Source: Leifsonia virtsii (GTDB lineage Bacteria > Actinomycetota > Actinomycetes > Actinomycetales > Microbacteriaceae). From it: a DNA stretch of 64,000 nt. Under the pieces are notes generated by a model. The model worked only from the letters and a program-made list of their open reading frames with translations, had not been told where the DNA came from and made no database searches. The stretch lies in the NCBI RefSeq assembly GCF_030433675.1, contig NZ_JAROCB010000001.1, forward strand, positions 679,333 to 743,332, read 5' to 3'. Positions 41,558 through 49,724 of this stretch are shown piece after piece. How positions within the stretch are numbered: position 1 is the stretch's first letter; each line of letters starts with the position of its first letter. Both the position numbers and the translations under genes were made by a program.

Positions 41558-44500
41558 GTGACCGACGCTCCCCTGACCTCGGCCCCCGGGCTGCTCCTGC
41601 GCGTCTCCGAGGCGCCGCCCGCGCGGACGCTCGTCGACGTGCTGACGGAGACCGCCTCCCGCCATCCCGACGCCTCCGCTCTCGAGGACGCCGCGGGCGC
41701 CCTCAGCTATCGCGAGCTGCTCGCCCAGGTCTTCGCCGGAGCCGCACGCCTGCGCGAGCACGGCGTGGGCCGCGGCGACCGGGTCGGCGTGCGGATGAGC
41801 TCGGGCACCCGGGAGCTGTACCTGGCCATCCTGAGCGTGCTCGCCGCGGGGGCGGCGTACGTGCCGGTCGACGCCGACGACCCGGAGGAGCGCGCCGAGC
41901 TGGTGTTCGGCGAGGCGGCCGTGCGTGCCGTGCTGACGGACGCCGGGCTGGCCGTGGGCGACGCCCCGGCCGTCCCGGTCTTCGAGGGCTCGGCGCCGCA
42001 TCCCAGCACCGCCGCCATGCCCGTCGTCTCGCCTCCGGCGCCGGAGGACGACGCCTGGATCATCTTCACCTCGGGCTCGACGGGCACGCCGAAGGGTGTG
42101 GCCGTCCGGCACCGCTCCGCCGCCGCGTTCGTGGACGCCGAGGCCCGCCTGTTCCTGCAGGAGGACCCGATCGGGACGCAGGACCGCGTGCTGGCCGGGC
42201 TGTCGGTCGCCTTCGACGCCTCCTGCGAGGAGATGTGGCTGGCGTGGGGTCACGGAGCCTGCCTCGTGCCCGCGCCGCGCTCGCTCGTGCGCACCGGGAT
42301 GGACCTGGGGCCGTGGCTCTCGGCCCGTCGCATCACGGTCGTCTCGACTGTGCCCACACTCGCGGCGCTCTGGCCCGTGGATGCGCTCGACAGCGTGCGG
42401 CTGCTGATCTTCGGCGGCGAGGCCTGCCCGCCCGAGCTCGTGTCGCGCCTCGCGGTGACCGGCCGCGAGGTCTGGAACACGTACGGGCCCACTGAGGCGA
42501 CGGTCGTGGCGTGCGCCGCGCCGCTCGTGGCGGGCGAACCGGTGCGGATCGGCCTCCCGCTCGACGGCTGGGACCTCGCCGTAGTGGACAGCGAGGGGCG
42601 GCCGGTCTCGGACGGCGGCTCCGGCGAGCTCGTCATCGGCGGCGTCGGCCTCGCCCGCTACCTCGACCCGGCCAAGGACGCCGAGAAGTACGCACCGCTG
42701 CCGACACTCGGCTGGGAGCGCGCCTACCGCAGCGGCGACCTCGTGCGGTTCGACCCCGCCGGGCTGTTCTACCTGGGCCGCGCCGACGATCAGGTGAAGG
42801 TCGGCGGCCGGCGGATCGAGCTCGGCGAGGTGGAGGCCGCGCTGCAGCAGCTGCCGGGCGTCTCCGGTGCCGCGGCCGCCGTGCGCCGCTCCGCCGCGGG
42901 CAACGATGTGCTGGTGGGCTACCTCGCGGTGCCCGACGAGGATGCGTTCGACCGCGCCGCGTCGATCGCGCACCTCCGGGAGACGCTCCCCGCCGCGCTG
43001 GTGCCGCTGCTCGCCGTGGTCGAGGAGCTGCCGGTGCGCACCTCCGGCAAGGTCGACCGGGCAGCACTGCCGTGGCCGCTGGAGGAGCCGGAGGGTGAGG
43101 GCGCGGTCAGCGACGACCCGGTGGCGGCGGCTCTCGCCGCGGACTGGCGCAGCGTGCTCGGCCTCCCGGTCACCGGACCGGACGAGAACTTCTTCGACCT
43201 GGGCGGCGGGTCGCTTGCGGCCGCGCAGCTGGTGTCGCTCATCCGGCGTCGGCATCCCGACATCACCGTCGCCGATGTGTACGCGACGCCGCGGTTCGGC
43301 GCGATGGTGCAGGCGCTCGCCGAGAGCTCGCCATCGTCGACCGCCGCCTCCACCCACGTCGTGCCGCCGACGCCCTTCCGGATGCGGCTGCTGCAGACCG
43401 TGCTCGGCATCCCGCTCTTCATCCTGGGCGGGATGCGGTGGCTGCTCTACCTGCTGACCGCGTCCGCCATCCTGCGCCCGCTCGGCGGGTTCGACGTGCT
43501 CCCGGCGGTGAACGTCGGCTGGCTGATCGTCGGGCTGATCGTCTTCGTGACCCCGTGGGGCCGGATGGCGATCTCGGTGGTCGCCGCCCGGCTGCTGCTG
43601 CTCGGCGTGCGGCCGGGCGACCATCCCCGCGGCGGCGGAGTGCACCTGCGGCTGTGGCTGGCCGAGCAGGTCGCGCACCAGATCGGCGCCGCAAGCCTGG
43701 CCGGCGCCCCGTGGATCCTGTACTACGCCCGCGCGCTGGGCGCCACGATCGACCGCGGAGTCGACCTGCACACCCTGCCGCCGGTGACCGGGATGCTGCG
43801 CATCGGCGCAGGCGCGTCGGTGGAGCCGGAGGTCGACCTGGCCGGCTACTGGATCGACGGCGACGTGGTGCGCATCGGAGAGATCCGCATCGGTGCGGGC
43901 AGCTCCGTCGGCGCCCGCAGCTCGCTGATGCCGGGTACCAAGATCGGACGGAACGCGACGGTCGCGCCAGGCTCCGCCGTCTTCGGCCGCGTGCCGGCCG
44001 GGCAGAACTGGTCCGGCTCGCCCGCGGTCCGGGTCGGCCGCGCGCGTGACTGGTGGCCAGAGGAGCGCCCGGCACGCCGCACCCGGTGGGTCGCCGCGTA
44101 TGCCGCCGCCTCCCTCGGTGTCTCCCTAGTGCCCGTGATCGCCTTCGCGGCCGGAGCCGCGGTCGTCGCGGCGTTCGTGCGCGGCGCGGCCGACTGGGCC
44201 GAGGTCGCCGGGCGCACGGCCGCCGCCCTCGTGCCCGCCACGCTCGTCTCCGGGGCGGTGCTCGCGGCGCTGGTGGTCGTCCTGGTGCGGCTGCTCGGCA
44301 TCGGGATGCGGGAGGGCGTGTACCCGGTCCGCAGCCGCACCGGCTGGCAGGCGTGGTCGACCGAGCGCCTGCTCGACCTGGCCAGGACCGTCCTCTTCCC
44401 GCTCTACTCGAGCCTGTTCACGCCGATCTGGCTGCGGATGCTCGGCGCAAGAGTGGGCCGCGACGTCGAGGCGTCGACCGTGCTGCTGCTCCCCCGGATG

Positions 44501-45502
44501 ACGCGCATCCGCGACGGCGCGTTCCTCGCCGACGACACGCTGGTCGCCTCCTACGAGCTCGGCGGCGGCTACGTGCGCATCGCGCCGGTCGACATCGGCG
44601 CCCGCGCCTTCCTCGGCAACTCCGGTATGGCCGGCGCGGGCAATCGGGTGCCGCGCGACGGGCTGGTCGCGGTGCTGTCGTTCGCCCCGCGCAAGGCGAA
44701 GGCCGGGTCGTCGTGGCTGGGCTCGCCTCCCGTCCGGCTGCGCCGGCACGCTCAGGAGGGCGACCTGTCGCGCACCTTCCGTCCTGCGCCCTGGCTGCGG
44801 GTGGCCCGGAGCGGCTGGGAGCTGCTGCGGATCGTCCCGGTGTTCGTCACCTACGGGATCGGCCTGGCCGTGGTGGTCGCGCTCGGCGCGATCGACGCCG
44901 CCTGGGGCACGCCGTGGGCGGTCGTGCTCGGCGGTCCCGTCCTGATGCTGGCCGGTGCGGTCGCGGCCGCCGTGAGCACCGCGGCGAAGTGGGCGCTGCT
45001 CGGGCGGCTGCGCGCGGGCGAGCATCCCCTCTGGTCGTCGTTCATCTGGCGCAGCGAGGTCTCCGACACGTTCACCGAGATGGTGGCCGCTCCCTGGTTC
45101 GCCTGGGCGGCGTCCGGGACGCCCGCGCTGGTCTGGTGGCTGCGCAGCCTCGGCGCACGCATCGGCTCCGGCGTCTGGATCGACAGCTACTGGCTGCCGG
45201 AGGCCGATCTCGTCTCGCTCGGCGACGCATCCACGGTCAATCGGGGCTGCGTCGTGCAGACGCACCTGTTCCATGATCGAATCATGAGCATGGACCAGGT
45301 CACGATCGAACGCGGCGGCACGCTCGGGCCGCACAGCGTCATCCTGCCCGCCGCCGACATCGGCGCCGACGCGACGGTCGGCCCGGCGTCGCTCGTCATG
45401 CGCGGCGAGACGGTGCCGGCCGGCAGCCGGTGGAGCGGCAACCCGATCGGTCCGTGGCGCGAGGTGGTCGTGCGCGAGTACCGGGCACGGGTCGAGGGAT
45501 GA
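41558..45502 (+). CDS. Pls/PosA-family non-ribosomal peptide synthetase
   Basis: 1314 residues. Adenylation domain at about 25-500 (FTSGSTGTPKG, NTYGPTEATV, YRSGDLVRFD, final PVRTSGKVDR). Carrier domain at about 515-595 with phosphopantetheine Ser552 in DLGGGSLAAAQ. Then comes a membrane-bound C-terminal half with about six spans and three units that read as left-handed beta-helix (hexapeptide) domains, starting LGATIDRGV, LGARVGRDV and LGARIGSGV, the third ending in a Gly-Asn-Pro. No standard condensation or thioesterase domain is present. This is the layout of epsilon-poly-lysine synthetase (Pls). The stop overlaps the ATG of an M1 peptidase, and a phosphopantetheinyl transferase lies just beyond. 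The product is unknown; a short or long homopolymer of a basic amino acid is my guess. Confidence 0.9.
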   Translation: MTDAPLTSAPGLLLRVSEAPPARTLVDVLTETASRHPDASALEDAAGALSYRELLAQVFAGAARLREHGVGRGDRVGVRMSSGTRELYLAILSVLAAGAAYVPVDADDPEERAELVFGEAAVRAVLTDAGLAVGDAPAVPVFEGSAPHPSTAAMPVVSPPAPEDDAWIIFTSGSTGTPKGVAVRHRSAAAFVDAEARLFLQEDPIGTQDRVLAGLSVAFDASCEEMWLAWGHGACLVPAPRSLVRTGMDLGPWLSARRITVVSTVPTLAALWPVDALDSVRLLIFGGEACPPELVSRLAVTGREVWNTYGPTEATVVACAAPLVAGEPVRIGLPLDGWDLAVVDSEGRPVSDGGSGELVIGGVGLARYLDPAKDAEKYAPLPTLGWERAYRSGDLVRFDPAGLFYLGRADDQVKVGGRRIELGEVEAALQQLPGVSGAAAAVRRSAAGNDVLVGYLAVPDEDAFDRAASIAHLRETLPAALVPLLAVVEELPVRTSGKVDRAALPWPLEEPEGEGAVSDDPVAAALAADWRSVLGLPVTGPDENFFDLGGGSLAAAQLVSLIRRRHPDITVADVYATPRFGAMVQALAESSPSSTAASTHVVPPTPFRMRLLQTVLGIPLFILGGMRWLLYLLTASAILRPLGGFDVLPAVNVGWLIVGLIVFVTPWGRMAISVVAARLLLLGVRPGDHPRGGGVHLRLWLAEQVAHQIGAASLAGAPWILYYARALGATIDRGVDLHTLPPVTGMLRIGAGASVEPEVDLAGYWIDGDVVRIGEIRIGAGSSVGARSSLMPGTKIGRNATVAPGSAVFGRVPAGQNWSGSPAVRVGRARDWWPEERPARRTRWVAAYAAASLGVSLVPVIAFAAGAAVVAAFVRGAADWAEVAGRTAAALVPATLVSGAVLAALVVVLVRLLGIGMREGVYPVRSRTGWQAWSTERLLDLARTVLFPLYSSLFTPIWLRMLGARVGRDVEASTVLLLPRMTRIRDGAFLADDTLVASYELGGGYVRIAPVDIGARAFLGNSGMAGAGNRVPRDGLVAVLSFAPRKAKAGSSWLGSPPVRLRRHAQEGDLSRTFRPAPWLRVARSGWELLRIVPVFVTYGIGLAVVVALGAIDAAWGTPWAVVLGGPVLMLAGAVAAAVSTAAKWALLGRLRAGEHPLWSSFIWRSEVSDTFTEMVAAPWFAWAASGTPALVWWLRSLGARIGSGVWIDSYWLPEADLVSLGDASTVNRGCVVQTHLFHDRIMSMDQVTIERGGTLGPHSVILPAADIGADATVGPASLVMRGETVPAGSRWSGNPIGPWREVVVREYRARVEG

Positions 45503-46800
45503 CGGACGCTGCGCACTCCTACCTGCCCCGATCCGGCACCGACGACTACGCGGTGCGGGAGTACGACCTCGACCTGAGCTACCGCGTCGCCACCAACCGG
45601 CTGGACGCGACCGCCGTGATCCGCGGGCGGGCGCGCGTCCCGCTGCCGGCGATCGTGCTCGACCTGGTGCACCTGAAGGCCAAGCGCGTGCGGCTCGACG
45701 GGGACAAGCGCGTCCGGTTCACGCAGTCGCCGACGCACCTGCGGATCACGCCGCCGACGCCCATCCCGGCGGGCGCGGAGTTCACGGTCGAGATCGCCTA
45801 CGACGGGTCGCCCGTCCCCCGGCGCACCCGCTGGGGCACGCTCGGCTGGGAGGAGCTGACCGACGGTGTGATCGTGGCCGCGCAGCCCTCCGGCGCGCCG
45901 TCCTGGTTCCCCTGCAACGACCACCCCGCCGACCGCGCCGCCTACCGCATCCGGATCGCCACGGAGCAGGCTTACACCGTGCTCGCGACCGGCGAGCCGA
46001 CCGGGCACAGCGTGACCTCGGGCCGCGGCGTCTGGACGTTCGAGCGGCCGGAGCCGACGCCGACCTACCTCGCCACGGTCCAGATCGGGCGCTACACCCT
46101 GGAGCCTCGGCGCACCGCGGGCGTGGAGTGGGTGGTCGCCTATCCCCCGGCGCTCGCCCGCCGCGTGCTGCACGACTTCGCGCCCGTCGGGACGATGCTG
46201 GAGCGGTTCCAGGAGCTGTTCGGGCCGTACCCGTTCCCGTCGTACACGGTCGTCGTGACCGAGGACCCGCTCGAGATCCCGCTGGAGGCGCAGGCGATGG
46301 CGACCTTCGGCTCGACGCACGCCGACGGCCGCGGCGGGTCGGAGCGGCTGATCGCGCACGAGCTCGCCCACCAGTGGTTCGGCAACAGCGTCGGGCTGGC
46401 GTCCTGGCGCGACATCTGGCTCAACGAGGGCTTCGCCTGCTACGCCGAGTGGCTCTGGTCGGAGGCGTCGGGCTCCCACTCGGCGGGGGTGCTGGCGCGG
46501 ACGCACCACACCGGCCTGCGGCTCGCCCCGAAGGACATCGTGCTCGGCGACCCGGGACCCGATCTGATGTTCGACGACCGCGTCTACAAGCGTGGCGCCT
46601 GCCTCCTGCATGCGCTGCGGCTGCGGCTCGGCGACGACGGCTTCTTCGCCCTGCTGCGGGAGTGGACGTCGCGGCACCGCTTCGGCACGGTCACCAGTGC
46701 CGACTTCGAGACGCTCGCGCAGGAGCACTCGGACGAGCCGCTCGCCGGGTTCTTCGACGCCTGGCTGCGTCAGACGGCACTGCCCTCGCTCACGCGCTGA
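45499..46800 (+). CDS. Short M1-family zinc aminopeptidase
   Basis: 433 residues, about half the length of full M1 enzymes: the N-terminal beta domain and catalytic domain are present, and the C-terminal helical domain is absent. The zinc site is exact: HELAH at 287-291 and the third ligand Glu310 in NEGF, i.e. HEXXH-x18-E. The substrate-binding GxMEN motif is altered to LEAQAMATFG. No signal peptide. The ATG overlaps the synthetase stop (ATGA), which means strict coupling. As I recall, an M1-type peptidase degrades the polymer in epsilon-poly-lysine producers, so trimming or self-protection is plausible. Confidence 0.92.
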   Translation: MTDAAHSYLPRSGTDDYAVREYDLDLSYRVATNRLDATAVIRGRARVPLPAIVLDLVHLKAKRVRLDGDKRVRFTQSPTHLRITPPTPIPAGAEFTVEIAYDGSPVPRRTRWGTLGWEELTDGVIVAAQPSGAPSWFPCNDHPADRAAYRIRIATEQAYTVLATGEPTGHSVTSGRGVWTFERPEPTPTYLATVQIGRYTLEPRRTAGVEWVVAYPPALARRVLHDFAPVGTMLERFQELFGPYPFPSYTVVVTEDPLEIPLEAQAMATFGSTHADGRGGSERLIAHELAHQWFGNSVGLASWRDIWLNEGFACYAEWLWSEASGSHSAGVLARTHHTGLRLAPKDIVLGDPGPDLMFDDRVYKRGACLLHALRLRLGDDGFFALLREWTSRHRFGTVTSADFETLAQEHSDEPLAGFFDAWLRQTALPSLTR

Positions 46801-47362
46801 GCGTCGCCACGGTGACGCGGCAGCCGTCGGCCCGGGTGCTGCGGAGCCGGTAGCGTCGCCCGTCGAGCACCGCGCGCCACCGGCCGACCCGGACCGCATC
46901 CGGCGGCACCCGGAGGCCGCGGCCGTCGGCTTTGAGCACCGCCTCGATCGCGGTCCAGCGCCGGAGGACGTCGCCGCGGCCCGGGGCGAGGTCGTCGATC
47001 GCGGCGCGGCGCCCCGGCGGGGTGTCGAGCGGCTCGGCGTCGATCCCGACCGGCGCGCGGCCAGCCGTCGCGAAGGCGGCATCCGCAGCGTGCGCCAGGG
47101 CGAGGAACAAGGGCCGCTCCGCATCGGCCGCCCGCGGTCGGCCGTGCGCGGCGCCGCAGTCCGGGCAGGTGGCGTCGACGGTGATCCCCGGCTCGCCCGC
47201 CGCGGTGGCGGCGCCGAGCAGCGCGGAGCGGCCGGCGAGGAACCGGGCGCGGTCCGTGGTGCCGGCCAGACCGGCGAGTCGCGCGCTGTCGCCCGGAGAG
47301 AGGTGCGGGACGACCCCCTCGGTGCCAGGATCGTCGTAGCGGACGACCACGAAACCTCTCAC
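46790..47362 (-). CDS. 4'-phosphopantetheinyl transferase, Sfp-like
   Basis: 190 residues from a GTG with GGAGGG six bases upstream; an ATG 8 codons earlier lacks a usable site. The magnesium/CoA motifs are APVGIDAEPLD and RWTAIEAVLKADGRGL, the two halves of the Sfp/EntD-type signature. It should transfer phosphopantetheine to carrier domains, first of all that of the convergent PosA-like synthetase; its 3' end overlaps the M1 peptidase gene by 11 bases. A short cysteine pair (CPDCGA) in the middle is unusual. Confidence 0.9.
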   Translation of the reverse strand: MRGFVVVRYDDPGTEGVVPHLSPGDSARLAGLAGTTDRARFLAGRSALLGAATAAGEPGITVDATCPDCGAAHGRPRAADAERPLFLALAHAADAAFATAGRAPVGIDAEPLDTPPGRRAAIDDLAPGRGDVLRRWTAIEAVLKADGRGLRVPPDAVRVGRWRAVLDGRRYRLRSTRADGCRVTVATLSA

Positions 47363-47429
47363 ATCCGTCCCTCCGCGCGCCGACATCCTGATGCTAACGC
47401 GCTCTGCCGCTGCACCGTTTGCGCCGGAG

Positions 47430-47500
47430 AATCGCACCCGCTCGGTTCGAATCTCCGACGATAGGCAGCCCAGCAGGAGAATCGAACGTCTGTCCGCTCA
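47430..47500 (+). repeat. Interspersed repeat copy B
   Basis: The 50-base unit 47451-47500 matches 5566-5615 at about 40 of 50 positions. Just before it, CGGAGAATCG and CGAATCTCCG (with one mismatch) form the same kind of hairpin as in copy A, though the sequence of the arms differs. Confidence 0.7.
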
Positions 47501-47540
47501 GTTCGACCGGGGGACGGGCGGCCCGCTGCACAGCGAGATG

Positions 47541-47573
47541 CTGTCGGCCGCCGGGTAATCCGGCGGCCGACAG
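47541..47573 (-). terminator. Terminator hairpin of the coiled-coil membrane protein gene
   Basis: CTGTCGGCCGCCGG (47541-47554) pairs exactly with 47560-47573 around GTAAT. It lies 33 bases after the stop at 47606 (minus strand). Confidence 0.75.
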
Positions 47574-47605
47574 GACAGGGGGCGATCGGGATGCTGCCCC
47601 GACGG

Positions 47606-48145
47606 CTAGCGGGAGGTGCCGGTGCCGTCGTCGAAGCGCGGGGCCTCGTGCCGGGCGTGACGGGCCGGGTCGTCCGCCGGGGCGGCGGTGCCCTCGGCCG
47701 GCGCGGCCGGAGCTGCGGCGGGCGCCGCAGGCGCTGCCGCGGGTGCTCCGGGCGCGGCGGCAGGCGCGTCGGTGCGCGTGCCGTCGTCGATGCGGTTGCC
47801 GTTCTTGTCGGTCTTGACGTCCGGGTCGACATGGTCGGCGCGGCGCATGGCCTCCTCGGAATGGGAGCGGGCCTCCGCCGCGGCGGACTCGCGCTCCTCC
47901 GCCTCGCGACGCAGACGCTCGGCGTCGACCTCGGCCTGCTTGGCGTCGGCTGCGGCGCGGGCGGCCTTCGCCTCCCGTTCCCGTGCCTCGAGCTCGGACT
48001 GCGCAGCCGACTGCCGCATCTCCTCGGCGCGCCGGCGGTCGGCCTCGCGCTTCCGGTTGCGGCCGACGGTGGCGGCGATGATGGCGATCACGGCGATCAC
48101 GACCACCACGACGACGATCAGGATGATCCATCCAGTTGTGTTCAT
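47606..48145 (-). CDS. Single-span membrane protein with coiled coil and Ala/Pro tail
   Basis: 179 residues. A membrane helix at about 5-27 (WIILIVVVVVVIAVIAIIAA) is followed by a charged coiled coil at about 30-105 (RKREADRRRAEEMRQSAAQS), a spacer with HVDPDVKTDKNGNRIDDG and an Ala/Pro-rich, probably disordered tail. No family function is known; it is the kind of protein annotated as hypothetical in this group. TACCGT lies 8 bases before the ATG and may be a leaderless promoter. Confidence 0.8.
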   Translation of the reverse strand: MNTTGWIILIVVVVVVIAVIAIIAATVGRNRKREADRRRAEEMRQSAAQSELEAREREAKAARAAADAKQAEVDAERLRREAEERESAAAEARSHSEEAMRRADHVDPDVKTDKNGNRIDDGTRTDAPAAAPGAPAAAPAAPAAAPAAPAEGTAAPADDPARHARHEAPRFDDGTGTSR

Positions 48146-48220
48146 GCCCCGTCACGGTACCCCGACGGCGAAGAATGGCTAGGGGATTGAACAATCGCCG
48201 TCTCGTGCCCCCGCCGGCGC

Positions 48221-48259
48221 GCGATTCGTCACGAACGGGCGCGATTCGTGACGAGTCGC
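48221..48259. terminator. Hairpin with internal direct repeat
   Basis: GCGATTCGTCACGAA (48221-48235) pairs with TTCGTGACGAGTCGC (48245-48259), 14 of 15 plus one G-U. GCGCGATTCGT also occurs twice in direct order. It lies between the tRNA 3' end and the coiled-coil protein promoter, in the right place to end tRNA transcription. Confidence 0.6.
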
Positions 48260-48282
48260 GAGACGGAGTCGCACGAGGAAAG

Positions 48283-48356
48283 TAGGGCGGACGGGACTTG
48301 AACCCGTGACCGAGGAATTATGAGTTCCCTGCTCTGACCGGCTGAGCTACCGCCCC
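48283..48356 (-). tRNA. tRNA with anticodon CAT (elongator Met or Ile2)
   Basis: 74 bases on the minus strand. Acceptor GGGGCGG with CCGCCCT (G1-U72 wobble), D-arm AGCTCAGCCGGTCAGAGC, anticodon stem GGGAA/TTCCT with loop CTCATAA, T-arm ACGGG-TTCAAGT-CCCGT, discriminator A; CCA not encoded. It is not an initiator tRNA, which starts CGCGGG in this phylum. Whether the C34 is modified to lysidine (Ile) cannot be told by eye. Confidence 0.9.
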
Positions 48357-48375
48357 GGACGTGCGCCTTCCCCGG

Positions 48376-49629
48376 TCACTCCGGCGAGGCCACGCGGGAG
48401 GCCGCTTCCGTCTCCGGGTCGGCCACCGGCTCACCACGATACAGGCTTTCGAAGGTGCTGATCGTGGACTGGATGTCGTGCGCGGCGACGATGCGCAGCG
48501 ACGCGCGCTTCAGCACATCGAGCTCGTCCTGAGGCAGGCTGAGCACGCTCTCCAGCTTGTCCGCGAGGTCCTGCGCGTCGCCCGGGCGGAACAGGTGGCC
48601 GTTCTCGCCGTCGTGCACCAGGTGCGGCAGTGCCATCGCGTTCGCGGCGACGACCGGAAGGCCGGAGGCCATCGCCTCCATGGTCGCGATCGACTGCAGC
48701 TCGGCGATGGAGGGCATCGCGAACACGGTGGCGCGGGTGTACGCCTGGCGCAGCTCCTCGTCGCTGACGTAGCCGAGGAACTCGACGCGGTCGGCGATCC
48801 CGAGGGTCTCCGCCATGGCCTGGAGGTTCTTCAGCTGGTCGCCGCCGCCCACGATCTGCAGGCGGGCGTCCAGGTCGGCGGGCAGCAGCTTCACGGCGTT
48901 CAGGAGCACGTCGATATGCTTCTCGCCCGTGACGCGGCCGACGAACAGGATGCGGTTGCCGCTGCGCGGCGAGAAGTCGGGGGTGTAGTTGCCCGCGTCG
49001 ATCCCGCAGGAGATCGCATGGACGCCGCGGAGGCCGGTGGCCTTCTCGAGGAAGTCCGCGGCGCGGCGGGTCGGGGTGGTGACGGCTTCGGCGCGGTCGA
49101 AGCTGCGGCGGGCGTCGCGCCACTCGACGGCGATCAGCACCTTCTGGAGGAACTTGGGGATGACCGTGAACTCCATGATGTTCTCGGGCATCACGTGGTT
49201 CGTCGCGATGATGCGGATGCCGCGCTTCTGCGCCTCGAAGGCGAGGCCCCGGCCGACGACGATGTGCGACTGGAAGTGCACGACGTCGGGCTTGACCTCG
49301 TCCAGGATGCGCCGGGCGTTCGCCTTGCTCGTCCACGGCAGCGCGAACCGCAGCCAGTCGTGCGGGTACCAGCGCCAGCTGCGCAGGCGGTGGACCGTCA
49401 TCTTCTGGCCCTCGTGCTCCTCTGTCCACGTGCCGTGCTTGCGGCTGGCGGCGGGGGCGACGATGTGGACGTCGTGGCCGCGCTCGACGAGGCCGGCGGC
49501 GAGCCGCTCGGCGAAGCGCGCGGCGCCGTTGACGTCGGGTGCGAACGTGTCGCAGCCCATGACGATGGTCAGCGGCTTCTTGGCTGCCGGGGCGGGCGGG
49601 GTCGGATGCGGTCCGCTCGAATCAGGCAC
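48376..49629 (-). CDS. GT4-family glycosyltransferase
   Basis: 417 residues of the GT-B fold. The N-terminal domain opens MGCDTFAPDVNGAARFAERL, and the donor-binding half has ILFVGRVTGEKHIDVLLNAV and the E-x7-E motif in AELQSIATMEAM. The overall pattern resembles PimB-like and diacylglycerol alpha-glycosyltransferases of actinobacteria. It is likely to add a sugar to a membrane lipid, or it may act in capsule synthesis. It probably acts at the inner face of the membrane. The acceptor is open. Confidence 0.88.
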   Translation of the reverse strand: MPDSSGPHPTPPAPAAKKPLTIVMGCDTFAPDVNGAARFAERLAAGLVERGHDVHIVAPAASRKHGTWTEEHEGQKMTVHRLRSWRWYPHDWLRFALPWTSKANARRILDEVKPDVVHFQSHIVVGRGLAFEAQKRGIRIIATNHVMPENIMEFTVIPKFLQKVLIAVEWRDARRSFDRAEAVTTPTRRAADFLEKATGLRGVHAISCGIDAGNYTPDFSPRSGNRILFVGRVTGEKHIDVLLNAVKLLPADLDARLQIVGGGDQLKNLQAMAETLGIADRVEFLGYVSDEELRQAYTRATVFAMPSIAELQSIATMEAMASGLPVVAANAMALPHLVHDGENGHLFRPGDAQDLADKLESVLSLPQDELDVLKRASLRIVAAHDIQSTISTFESLYRGEPVADPETEAASRVASPE

Positions 49630-49724
49630 GTGGTTCTTATCCCTCGGTCGTGGGCTTCGGAAGGCGAATCCGGCGACGGCGTTCGCGTGTCGGGCAGTGG
49701 GTGCGCCCGGGTCGATTCAACGGC

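Noticed and set aside
41546-41558. GAGGG-like ribosome site before the synthetase
   Set aside because: None is present; CGGCCCTAGCGTGCCGCC has no Shine-Dalgarno match, so the TAGCGT box and a leaderless start are preferred.
48283-48356. Initiator tRNA-fMet
   Set aside because: The first bases are GGGGCGG with a normal paired acceptor, and the anticodon stem lacks the three G-C pairs of initiators; elongator Met or Ile2 fits better.
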